A stretch of DNA of 29,256 bases. Origin: Actinomycetes bacterium (GTDB lineage: Bacteria; Actinomycetota; Acidimicrobiia; Acidimicrobiales; CADCSY01). A program made the position numbers and the translations under genes. The notes under the pieces were generated by a model. The model was given only the letters and a program-made list of their open reading frames with translations. It did no database searches and was not told the origin of the DNA. Positions 21,328-27,696 of the stretch are shown piece after piece. The number at the start of each line of letters is the position of its first letter. The stretch's first letter is position 1. The stretch is from NCBI GenBank assembly GCA_025464025.1, contig JAODBP010000178.1, positions 1-29,256 of the forward strand, read 5' to 3'.

Positions 21328-22085
21328 CAGCGGGTCACCTCACGCCGGCCCTGCACGAACTCGTCGCGGGCCTTCGAGCCGTCGCCGTGGAGGTTGAGCT
21401 CGTAGGTGAAGCCCTGCTCCAGCCGGTAGTTGCTGGCCAGGTCGAAGGTGTCGATCTCGTTGAGGCCGTGCTTGGCCGCTCGCACGACGCGGGCCTTCTT
21501 CTTCGTGATGCCACGGGCCACCTCGAGGGCGACGTCCATGAGCTCGTCGGGCTCGGTGAGGCGGTAGACGGTGCCCCACTCGAAGAGCTGCTGGGCGCTC
21601 ACCGGCTCGCACGTGAACACCATCTGGCGCAGCTTCATCGGGGGCACCAGCTTGGCCAGGTGGGAGGCGCAGCCGAGGGCGCCGTTGTCGACCTCGGGCA
21701 GGCCGAACCGGGCCGCGGTCGAGGCGATCACGATGTCGCAGCTGCCGACCAGCCCGACGCCGAGGCCCATGCAGAAGTCGTTGACGGCGGCGATCACCGG
21801 CACGGGTGTCCGGTAGATCTGGTCGAAGGCCTCGAAGCACGCCGCGCCGGAGCCGAGCAGGTGCTCGAAGCCGTCGGCCGACTGCATCTCCTTGATGTCG
21901 ATCCCGGCGTTGAAGCCCTTGCCGACCGCGGTGAGGATGATCACCCGGGTGCGCTCGTCGGCGCCCAGCTCGGCGAAGGCGTCGCGGATGGCCCACGTGT
22001 CGGCCACGGTGATGGCGTTCACCGGCGGGTGGTCCATGGTCACCACGGCCACGCCGTCGTCGTGCTGCTCCACGTGGACGGTCAT
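21327..22085 (-). CDS. echA20: Enoyl-CoA hydratase family protein, EchA20-like
   Basis: 252 residues from ATG 22085, with AAGGAG just before it. The crotonase fold is clear. Several blocks are what I remember of mycobacterial EchA20: GFNAGIDIKEMQ (58-69), GLGVGLVGSCDIVIAS, RFGLPEVDNGALG and YRLEQGFTYELNL. EchA20 opens a ring of the cholesterol C/D-ring intermediate by hydrolysis. Of the two Glu used by ordinary hydratases, the one in LPEVDNG (E131) is present, but the position in the GxGxGLVGSCD helix is not Glu. So simple hydration of an enoyl-CoA is less likely. It is coupled by ATGA overlaps to the PPOX gene upstream and an SDR downstream. Confidence 0.85.
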   Translation of the reverse strand: MTVHVEQHDDGVAVVTMDHPPVNAITVADTWAIRDAFAELGADERTRVIILTAVGKGFNAGIDIKEMQSADGFEHLLGSGAACFEAFDQIYRTPVPVIAAVNDFCMGLGVGLVGSCDIVIASTAARFGLPEVDNGALGCASHLAKLVPPMKLRQMVFTCEPVSAQQLFEWGTVYRLTEPDELMDVALEVARGITKKKARVVRAAKHGLNEIDTFDLASNYRLEQGFTYELNLHGDGSKARDEFVQGRREVTR

Positions 22086-22507
22086 CGGGTCTCCTTGTGC
22101 GTGAGCGGGGAGTGGGAGCTGCGGGCCAGGGCCGGCTCGATCACGAGCACGACGCGCTCCGACCACCGGCGGCGGGGGAACGGCTCGCCGAGGTACTTCT
22201 CCGACATGTGGTCGAGCACCACGAGGTCGTCGTCGGGTCGGACCTCCACGACCCGGCCTCGCACCTGGAGCTGGTCGTACGGGTCGTCGAAGGCGGTGAC
22301 GGCGAGGGCGACCCGGTCGTCGAGCGCGGTGTTCCGCGCCTTGATCGACTTCCCGTCGGTGGTCACCAGGACGAGGTCGCCCTCGTGGTCGACCCAGACC
22401 GGGTCGACCTTGGGCTCGCCGCCGGGCATCAGGGTGGCGAGGTAGCCGTAGTTGGGTCCGGCCAGGAGGCGTCGGGCGTCATCGTTCAGCGAAGCCACAT
22501 CTGACAC
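22082..22507 (-). CDS. PPOX-class split-barrel (F420/FMN-dependent) oxidoreductase
   Basis: 141 residues. The pyridoxamine-5'-phosphate-oxidase-like split barrel is recognised by GYLATLMPGGEPKVDPVWVDHEG, VTTDGKSIKARNTALDDRVALAV, DDPYDQLQVRGRVVEV and the final barrel strand. This layout is the F420-dependent family typical of actinobacteria (TIGR03618-like). GTG 22507 overlaps a palindrome; GTG 22498 is an alternative. The minus strand reads AAATCT plus 6 bases before GTG 22507, a weak leaderless -10. It is first in a unit whose four genes overlap by ATGA or lie back to back, ahead of the EchA20-like gene. It may reduce a double bond in the same pathway. The cofactor choice is inferred from family membership. 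Confidence 0.85.
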   Translation of the reverse strand: MSDVASLNDDARRLLAGPNYGYLATLMPGGEPKVDPVWVDHEGDLVLVTTDGKSIKARNTALDDRVALAVTAFDDPYDQLQVRGRVVEVRPDDDLVVLDHMSEKYLGEPFPRRRWSERVVLVIEPALARSSHSPLTHKETR

Positions 22508-22517
22508 CTTGTCAGAT
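22499..22517. promoter_or_regulatory. Perfect palindromic operator between PPOX and PaaI-type genes
   Basis: ATCTGACA (22499-22506) and TGTCAGAT (22510-22517) are exact reverse complements with CCT between. The site overlaps the GTG start of the PPOX gene and its likely -10, and lies 16 bp before GTG 22534 of the PaaI-type gene. One regulator could therefore control both divergent units. The sequence does not match the KstR or KstR2 motifs I know. No regulator gene is adjacent. Confidence 0.7.
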
Positions 22518-22533
22518 TTGGTTGACTGCGGGC

Positions 22534-23085
22534 GTGGTGAACGAGCGCGAGCGATCGGTGGCGGCGGCGGGCGAGCTGACCCGACGGCTCTCGGGCCCCG
22601 ACGTGCCGACCGGCGTCGCCGATCGACTCGAGGCGCTGGTGGCGGAGCTGCCCGAGGTGACGTCCCGCTTCACCGGCGACGAGCGCGCCGCCTTCGCCGA
22701 CGGGCGAGGTGACATCGACGCCCGCGGCACCCACCCGGCCCGGGGCGCCCACAGCCCGGTGGCTGCCGTGGTGGCCCGGATCGAGGGCGGGCTCGAGGTC
22801 ACGTTCGACGTGCGCCACGAGGGCCCGCCCGGCGCCGCCCACGGGTCGTTCGTCGCCGGGTTCTTCGACGTCGCCCTCGGCCTCGTGGCCATCGAGGAGG
22901 TCGGGCTCGGCCTCACCAGCGAGCTCACCGTCCGCTTCCGGAAGCCCACGCCCCTCGGGGTGCCCGTCCGCTACGTCGGCCGGGTGGCCGAGCGCGACGG
23001 CCGCATCACGGTGGTCGAGGGCACGGCAACGGCCGGCGACACCGAGGTCGCCGCCGCCCGCCTCGCCTTCGTCCACCCTCGCTAG
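22534..23085 (+). CDS. PaaI-type hotdog thioesterase
   Basis: 183 residues from GTG 22534; GTG 22537 is equally possible, while a TTG at 22522 would start within the operator flank. A variable N-terminal 90 residues precede a hotdog domain: GPPGAAHGSFVAGFFDVALGLVAIEEVGLGLTSELTVRFRKPTPLGVPVRYVGRVAERDGRITVVEGTATAGDTEVAAARLAFV. The HGSFVAGFFDVALG stretch is the family core, with the Asp as candidate catalyst. Such enzymes hydrolyse acyl-CoA thioesters to recover CoA from dead-end products. It is divergent from the PPOX-EchA20 unit across a single palindromic operator, which fits a thioesterase serving the same catabolic route; that is inference. Its TAG stop shares CTAG with the convergent DegT-type gene. 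Confidence 0.85.
   Translation: MVNERERSVAAAGELTRRLSGPDVPTGVADRLEALVAELPEVTSRFTGDERAAFADGRGDIDARGTHPARGAHSPVAAVVARIEGGLEVTFDVRHEGPPGAAHGSFVAGFFDVALGLVAIEEVGLGLTSELTVRFRKPTPLGVPVRYVGRVAERDGRITVVEGTATAGDTEVAAARLAFVHPR
23082..23085. other. Shared palindromic CTAG stop of two convergent genes
   Basis: TAG at 23083-23085 ends the PaaI-type gene. The complement of 23082-23084 is the TAG stop of the DegT-family gene. This is the same arrangement as at 17920-17923. Confidence 0.9.
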
Positions 23086-24275
23086 AGCCCTCCGAGGATC
23101 TCGTCCACGGACTCCACCAGGTGGCCCATGTCGTCCGACGTGAGGCCGTGGTGGAGCGGGAGGCTCACGGCCCGCTCCATCACCTGGTCGGTGCCGGGCA
23201 GCCCGCCCTCGGGCTGGCGGTGCTCGATGCCGGCGAAGCCGGGCTGGCGCAGGATGTTGCCGGTCCACACCATGCGGGTGGCGATGCCGCGCGCCTCGAA
23301 CCGGGCCTGGATCTCGCTGCGGTCGATGCCCTCGGCCAGGGCGAACGGGTAGCGCATCCACGTGGTCTCCACGCCGGCCGTCGTGCGGGGCCGGTCGACC
23401 TTCTCGTCGTGCCGCGACATGGCCTCGTCGAGCTGGGAGAAGTTGCGCTGGCGCCGGCCGTTGAACTCGCCGAGCTTGTCGAGCTGCACCAGGGCGTAGG
23501 CCGCCCCGATCTCGGAGGGCTCGAAGTTGTAGCCGATGTCGTCGAACACGAACACGAGGTCGTACGGCGTGCCGTCGGCGAGCGGGCCGAACCGGTCGTC
23601 GCTGCCCTTCCGGCTGCCGAACAGGTACGTCTCCGACCGCCGGCCCCATCGGCGCCGCATGAGCGTGGTGTCGAACTGGGCGTCGTCGTCGACGCCGACC
23701 ATGCCGCCGTTGCCGGCCGCGGTGATGGCGTGGGTGCGGGCGAAGCTGGTGACCGAGATGTGGGCCCGGGTGCCGGTGCGGGTGCCGTTGGCCCACGAGT
23801 CGAGGACGTCGCAGCTGTCCTCGATCACGGGGATGTCGTGCTGGTCGGCCAGCGCCCGGATGGCGTCCCAGTCGGGGCAGTTCCCGACGAGGTTCGGGAT
23901 CATGATGCCCTTGGTCCTCGGCCCGATCATCGAGGCGATCGACTCAACCGTGGCCTGGTAGGTGTGGGGGTCGACGTCGACGAAGGCCGGGACGATCCCC
24001 GACTGCACGAGCGGGGCGATGTCGCTCGAGAACGTGAGGGCCGGGGTGATGACCTCGTCGCCCCGCTCGCAGTCGAGCAGGTCGATGGCCAGGCGCAGGG
24101 CCGACGAGCCCGAGTTCACGAACACGCCGTGGCGCTTGGCCAGCAGCTCGGCGCCTCGCCGCTCGAACTCGGCGACGTTGGCCCCGAGGTCGAGGTTGGT
24201 GGTGCGCAGCACCTCCAGCACCGCCTCGATCTCGCGCTCGTCGTGCACGGCCCCGGCATCCGTCACCTGTCGCAT
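23082..24275 (-). CDS. DegT/DnrJ/EryC1/StrS family PLP enzyme, His-type (3-dehydratase-like)
   Basis: 397 residues from ATG 24275; a GTG at 24284 would add 3. Fold-type-I PLP landmarks are present: NSGSSALRLAIDLL, EVITPALTFSSDIAP, VIEDSCDVLDSW (Asp for the PLP nitrogen, D156 counted from the GTG) and NFEPSEIGAAYALVQLDKL. At the usual Schiff-base lysine the sequence is SFARTHAIT: His replaces Lys (H185). This exchange is known in sugar 3-dehydratases such as ColD (GDP-4-keto-6-deoxymannose) and E1 (CDP-hexulose). So deoxygenation is more likely than transamination. No nucleotide-sugar genes are nearby to show the substrate. No Shine-Dalgarno or leaderless box is obvious. Confidence 0.85.
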   Translation of the reverse strand: MRQVTDAGAVHDEREIEAVLEVLRTTNLDLGANVAEFERRGAELLAKRHGVFVNSGSSALRLAIDLLDCERGDEVITPALTFSSDIAPLVQSGIVPAFVDVDPHTYQATVESIASMIGPRTKGIMIPNLVGNCPDWDAIRALADQHDIPVIEDSCDVLDSWANGTRTGTRAHISVTSFARTHAITAAGNGGMVGVDDDAQFDTTLMRRRWGRRSETYLFGSRKGSDDRFGPLADGTPYDLVFVFDDIGYNFEPSEIGAAYALVQLDKLGEFNGRRQRNFSQLDEAMSRHDEKVDRPRTTAGVETTWMRYPFALAEGIDRSEIQARFEARGIATRMVWTGNILRQPGFAGIEHRQPEGGLPGTDQVMERAVSLPLHHGLTSDDMGHLVESVDEILGGL

Positions 24276-24322
24276 GCCGCACACACTGCCAATCCCTGCG
24301 CCGTCCCGCTCGTAGGACCGGC

Positions 24323-24751
24323 ATGGGAACCAAGCGACTCGTCGCCGTCCTGGCCGCCATGCTGCTGCTCGTGGTGGGCCTGACCGCCTGCGGCTCCGAC
24401 AGCAAGGACGACGGAGCCAAGGCCTCGTCGGCGGGCAGCACCGCCGGAGGCGAGGCCGGTGAGTACGGCGGATCGTCCGGCTCGAGCGACTCCGGTGCCG
24501 CCAGCGGCACCGCCGTCTCGATCAAGGACTTCGCCTTCTCGCCGTCGACCCTGAAGGTGAAGGCGGGCGACGAGGTGACGATCAGCAACGACGACGGCAC
24601 CGAGCACACGTTCACGCTCGACGACAAGAGCTTCGACAGCGGCCACATCGGCGCGGGGAAGTCGGTCACCCACACGTTCGACTCGGCCGGCTCCTACTCG
24701 TACCACTGCGAGATCCACTCGACGATGAAGGGCACGGTCGAGGTCGGCTGA
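24323..24751 (+). CDS. Cupredoxin (plastocyanin-like) lipoprotein
   Basis: 142 residues. A signal peptide ends in lipobox GLTAC (C23). A Gly/Ser-rich linker (24-62) leads to a blue-copper domain: SIKDFAFSPSTLKVKAGDEVTISNDDGTEHTFTLDD and a C-terminal HCEIHSTMKGTVEVG. All four type-1 copper ligands are there: H95, C129, H132 and M135. It would be tethered outside the membrane and shuttle single electrons or store copper. Its partner is unknown; no oxidase or nitrite reductase is nearby. It is transcribed alone and is 38 bp from the divergent DegT-type gene. Confidence 0.93.
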   Translation: MGTKRLVAVLAAMLLLVVGLTACGSDSKDDGAKASSAGSTAGGEAGEYGGSSGSSDSGAASGTAVSIKDFAFSPSTLKVKAGDEVTISNDDGTEHTFTLDDKSFDSGHIGAGKSVTHTFDSAGSYSYHCEIHSTMKGTVEVG

Positions 24752-24769
24752 CCCCGACCGTCCCCTCCG

Positions 24770-25120
24770 TCAGGTCGAGCGGAGCAGGTAGCCCCGTCCC
24801 CGCACGGTCGTGACCTCGAGCCCGAGCGGCTCGATGCGGCGGCGGACGCGGATCATGAGCTGGTTGAGCATGGAGCGAGGCGGTGCTCCGACGGTGGGCC
24901 AGACGGCGGCCTCGAGCCGGTCGCGGCCGACGACCCGGCCGTAGCGCTCGAGCAGGAGGGTGACGACGGCGGCCTCGCTCGCCGAGAGGGCGACCCACTC
25001 GTGGCCGTGGTGGAGCAGGTCGTACTCGTCCATGGTCGGGAGCTCGGGCGGCGCGAAGCCGCCCGCGACGGTCTGTTCGATGGTCAACGCGGCGTTCCTT
25101 CCAGCGTGGTGCTGGGACAC
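24770..25120 (-). CDS. Orphan OmpR/PhoB-type winged-helix DNA-binding protein
   Basis: Up to 116 residues from GTG 25120. TTG 25087 behind GGAAGG, or ATG 25033, are alternative starts, and the first is plausible because a strong hairpin lies at 25121-25143. The domain is Trans_reg_C: LSASEAAVVTLLLERYGRVVGRDRLEAAVWP, recognition helix PRSMLNQLMIRVRRRIEPLG, wing VTTVRGRGYLL. There is no receiver domain and no membrane segment, so it is not a normal response regulator. It converges on the cupredoxin gene with an 18-bp gap. The signal it senses, if any, is unknown. Confidence 0.85.
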   Translation of the reverse strand: MSQHHAGRNAALTIEQTVAGGFAPPELPTMDEYDLLHHGHEWVALSASEAAVVTLLLERYGRVVGRDRLEAAVWPTVGAPPRSMLNQLMIRVRRRIEPLGLEVTTVRGRGYLLRST

Positions 25121-25143
25121 GGCGCGCCGGCGTGCGGCGCGCC
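25121..25143 (-). terminator. GC-rich hairpin (8-bp stem) between two minus-strand genes
   Basis: GGCGCGCC at 25121-25128 and 25136-25143, each self-complementary, with 7 bases between. It lies 46 bp past the stop of the small membrane protein gene (25190) and ends at the longest start of the winged-helix gene. A terminator for the former is likely; no U-tract. Confidence 0.55.
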
Positions 25144-25189
25144 CCTCGGGCGTGGCGACGACTCGGCAGCCGGGGTGTCCCGGGGCCGG

Positions 25190-25570
25190 TCAGGAGAGCG
25201 TCGTGGCCAGACCTGGGGGCGCGCGGGTGGGGCGGGAGCGCTGGTCGACGACCGGCGCGAGGGTGGACGCGTCGCGGCGCCGGTGGCGGCGACCGAGGAC
25301 GACGAGCCCGAGGACGGCGCCGGTGGCGGCGAGGAGGAACGAGCGGGCCTGCCGCTTCGAGCCGCTGGTGCTGTCGCCGCGCGTCGCGCCCTTGGGGGCG
25401 GTGCCGATGGCGATGCCGTTGGCGAGGGCATCGGGCCCGAAGACGCGGGCGACCGACGGCAGGTGGCCGTCGGAGGTGACCTGGTGGGCCGTGACGGCGA
25501 CGGTCGCCGATCCGCCCAGCGTGAGCAGGAGGAACGCGACGAGCGCCAGGCGTCGACGGGCGAGGACCAT
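25190..25570 (-). CDS. Small membrane protein of unknown function, two TM helices
   Basis: 126 residues from ATG 25570, with GGAG five bases before it. An N-terminal hydrophobic segment (LALVAFLLLTLGGSATVAV, about 8-26) is followed by an external stretch of about 50 residues and a second helix (SFLLAATGAVLGLVVLG). Then comes the basic cytoplasmic segment RRHRRRD and a Pro/Thr-rich tail. The first segment may be a signal peptide. I do not recognise the family. It lies between hairpins at 25121 and 25591, so it is probably its own transcript. Confidence 0.65.
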   Translation of the reverse strand: MVLARRRLALVAFLLLTLGGSATVAVTAHQVTSDGHLPSVARVFGPDALANGIAIGTAPKGATRGDSTSGSKRQARSFLLAATGAVLGLVVLGRRHRRRDASTLAPVVDQRSRPTRAPPGLATTLS

Positions 25571-25590
25571 GCCGGCTCCAGGGTAACGGA

Positions 25591-25627
25591 GGGGCCTCAT
25601 CCGACCAGCTCGGCCGGATGAGGCCCC
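25591..25627 (-). terminator. Terminator-like hairpin after the PII gene (13-bp stem)
   Basis: GGGGCCTCATCCG (25591-25603) pairs exactly with 25615-25627 across an 11-base loop. It begins 23 bp beyond the PII stop. The ATG of the small membrane protein gene is a further 20 bp on. There is no U-tract. Confidence 0.75.
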
Positions 25628-25650
25628 GTCACGCACGTGGGTGGGACCGC

Positions 25651-25992
25651 TCAGATGGCGTCGTCGCCGGACTCGCCGGTGCGGACGCGGAGCAGGCGGT
25701 CGAGGTCGTAGGCCCAGATCTTGCCGTCACCGATCTTGCCGGTCTTGGCCGACGTGGCGATCAGCTCGATGATCTTGTCGACCTCGGCGGTGTCGCAGAT
25801 CACCTCGACCTTGACCTTCGGGACGAAGTCGATGGTGTACTCCGACCCTCGGAACGTCTCGCTCTTGCCACCCTGGCGGCCGTAGCCCTGGACCTCGCTC
25901 ACGGTCAGGCCCAGCACGCCGGCGCCGCGCAGCGCCTCCTTCACCTCCTCCAACTTGAACGGCTTGATCACTGCGGTCACGAGATGGGCCAT
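25651..25992 (-). CDS. glnK: PII nitrogen regulatory protein
   Basis: 113 residues, standard PII length. The T-loop (GYGRQGGKSETFRGSEYTIDFVPKVKVEVI) carries the modifiable tyrosine at position 52 (Y51 in other PII numbering). In actinobacteria that residue is adenylylated rather than uridylylated. The B-loop KTGKIGDGKIW and the C-terminal RLLRVRTGE are intact, so ATP and 2-oxoglutarate binding should be normal. ATG 25992 has GAGGAG just before it. It follows amt after 32 bp on the same strand, the classic amtB-glnK pair in which PII plugs the channel when nitrogen is plentiful. A terminator hairpin follows. Confidence 0.96.
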   Translation of the reverse strand: MAHLVTAVIKPFKLEEVKEALRGAGVLGLTVSEVQGYGRQGGKSETFRGSEYTIDFVPKVKVEVICDTAEVDKIIELIATSAKTGKIGDGKIWAYDLDRLLRVRTGESGDDAI

Positions 25993-26024
25993 GTCGGCTC
26001 CTCAGCTTCGAGTTCGATCGGGTG

Positions 26025-27575
26025 TCAGACGGGCGAGTCTTCGGAAGCGGCGGGGGTCTTGATGCTCCCCATGCCGAGCGGCGCGGTGTACGTCATGCCC
26101 TGCCCGAACTCCATGTGGTAGGCGGGTGTGCCGTGCTCGTGGAGGTCGATGCCCTCGAGCTCGCCGTCCTGGCTGACCCGGAGGGTCTTGGTGGCCTTCA
26201 CGCCGTACATCAGCGCCGCGGCGGCGATGCTCATGACCACGACGCAGGTGAGGCTGCCGAAGAACTGGGCCTTGAGCTGGTCGAGGCCGCCGCCGTAGAA
26301 GAGGCCCTCGACCTTCGTGCTCACGTCGACGCCGTCGGGCGTCGGGATGCCGAACTGGCCGGAGGCGAAGAAGCCGAGGGACAGGGTGCCCCAGATGCCA
26401 CAACCGGCGTGGACGGCGACGGCACCGATCGGGTCGTCGACCTTGATCTTCTCCATGAGGTCGACGGCCAGCGGGACCACGATGCCGGCGATGGCACCGA
26501 TGAGGATCGAGGCGCCGGGTGACACCCAGTAGCAGGGGCAGGTGATGGCGACGAGGCCGCCGAGCAGGCCGTTGCAGGTCATGCCCAGGTCCCACTTCTT
26601 GGAGCGGGGATAGACCCAGAACATGGCGACCAGGCCGCCGGCGCAGGCGGCCAGCGTGGTGTTGGTGGCGATGCGCCCGATGCCTTCGAAGTCGAGGGCC
26701 GACAGGGTCGAGCCGGGGTTGAAGCCGTACCAGCCGAACCAGAGGATCACGGTGCCGAGGGCGCCGATGACGAGGTCGCTCGGGGGCGTGGGGCCGCCGC
26801 CTTCGCTCTTGAACTTGCGACCGAGGCGGGGGCCGAGGGCGACCGCGCCCCAGAACGCGATCACGCCACCGACGGTGTGCACGACGGTCGAACCGGCGAA
26901 GTCACGGAAGACCGCGCCACCGGTGAAGGAGTTCAGCCAGTCGGGCGTCACGCCGCCGAGCCAGCCGCCGCCCCAGACCCAGTGGCCGAAGATCGGGTAG
27001 AGGAAGCCGGACACGCCGGCGCTGTAGAGGAGGTCACCGACGAACCCGGTGCGGCCGACCATGGCGCCCGAGGTGATCGTCGAGGCGGCGTCGAGGAACG
27101 CCAGCTGGAAGAGGAAGAAGGCCAGGAAGGCCACGCCCGTCGTGCCGTAGGTGGCCGGGGCGCCGTGGAGCATGAAGAACTCGTGGCCGATGAAGGCGTT
27201 GCCGGCGCCGAACATGAAGGCGAAGCCGAAGCCCCAGAAGAGGAGGCCGGCCAGGCACGTGTCGACGATGCACTCCAGCATGATGTTGACCGTCTCGCGG
27301 GAGCGGGCGAAGCCGCCTTCGAGGGCCATGAAGCCGGCCTGCATGAAGAACACCAGGAAGGCGGTGATGAGCACCCACATGGTGTTGATCGGGTTGACCA
27401 GGTCGTTGGCCTTGTGGGCCACCGCTTCCTGGGCCCCGGCGGCGGTGTCGAAGTACCAGCTGACCCCCTTGATGGCGGCCAGCGTGGCCCCCACTCCGAG
27501 GAGCTTCCCGCCGAAGATCACTCCGACGAGCTTCTGGGTCTCCCGTTCCTTGAGGCGTTGCAGTCGCGTTCGCAT
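26025..27575 (-). CDS. amt: Ammonium transporter Amt
   Basis: 516 residues, longer than the usual 400-450 because of an N-terminal segment with an extra hydrophobic stretch (about 17-36) and a C-terminal tail. About eleven membrane helices carry the family signatures: FFMQAGFMALEGGFARSRE, D226 in RDFAGSTVVH, and the pore twin histidines H233 (STVVHTVGG) and H389 (VAVHAGCGIWG). It conducts ammonium or ammonia across the cytoplasmic membrane. The ATG at 27575 lacks a Shine-Dalgarno but minus-strand TACGTT (complement of 27583-27588) is 7 bases upstream, a leaderless layout. Upstream lie 11-bp-periodic repeats. It is first in an operon with the PII gene. Confidence 0.96.
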   Translation of the reverse strand: MRTRLQRLKERETQKLVGVIFGGKLLGVGATLAAIKGVSWYFDTAAGAQEAVAHKANDLVNPINTMWVLITAFLVFFMQAGFMALEGGFARSRETVNIMLECIVDTCLAGLLFWGFGFAFMFGAGNAFIGHEFFMLHGAPATYGTTGVAFLAFFLFQLAFLDAASTITSGAMVGRTGFVGDLLYSAGVSGFLYPIFGHWVWGGGWLGGVTPDWLNSFTGGAVFRDFAGSTVVHTVGGVIAFWGAVALGPRLGRKFKSEGGGPTPPSDLVIGALGTVILWFGWYGFNPGSTLSALDFEGIGRIATNTTLAACAGGLVAMFWVYPRSKKWDLGMTCNGLLGGLVAITCPCYWVSPGASILIGAIAGIVVPLAVDLMEKIKVDDPIGAVAVHAGCGIWGTLSLGFFASGQFGIPTPDGVDVSTKVEGLFYGGGLDQLKAQFFGSLTCVVVMSIAAAALMYGVKATKTLRVSQDGELEGIDLHEHGTPAYHMEFGQGMTYTAPLGMGSIKTPAASEDSPV

Positions 27576-27582
27576 GTCACGA

Positions 27583-27679
27583 AACGTAAAGACAGCGGAT
27601 TGCCGGTCCGTGAGCGGGACGTGAGCACCACGTCACCGAAAGGTCGCAGGAGAAGCAAACGATTCTGAACTGATTCTGA
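27583..27679 (-). promoter_or_regulatory. amt promoter with 11-bp-periodic repeats
   Basis: Minus-strand TACGTT (complement of 27583-27588) is the likely -10. Upstream, GTGAG, GTGAG and GTCAC start at 27610, 27621 and 27632, exactly 11 bp apart. GATTCTGA occurs at 27661 and 27672, again 11 bp apart. GlnR of actinobacteria binds gTnAC and GaAAC half-sites spaced at this 11-bp period upstream of amt, so the first set may be a diverged GlnR box. The match is partial. Confidence 0.4.
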
Positions 27680-27696
27680 CTCAGCGGAGGGCTGCG

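Noticed and set aside
20593..22085. The two adjacent SDR genes as a recent tandem duplication
   Set aside because: Their sequences and cofactor preferences differ clearly (NNAA against NNAG, basic against acidic residue after the second strand).
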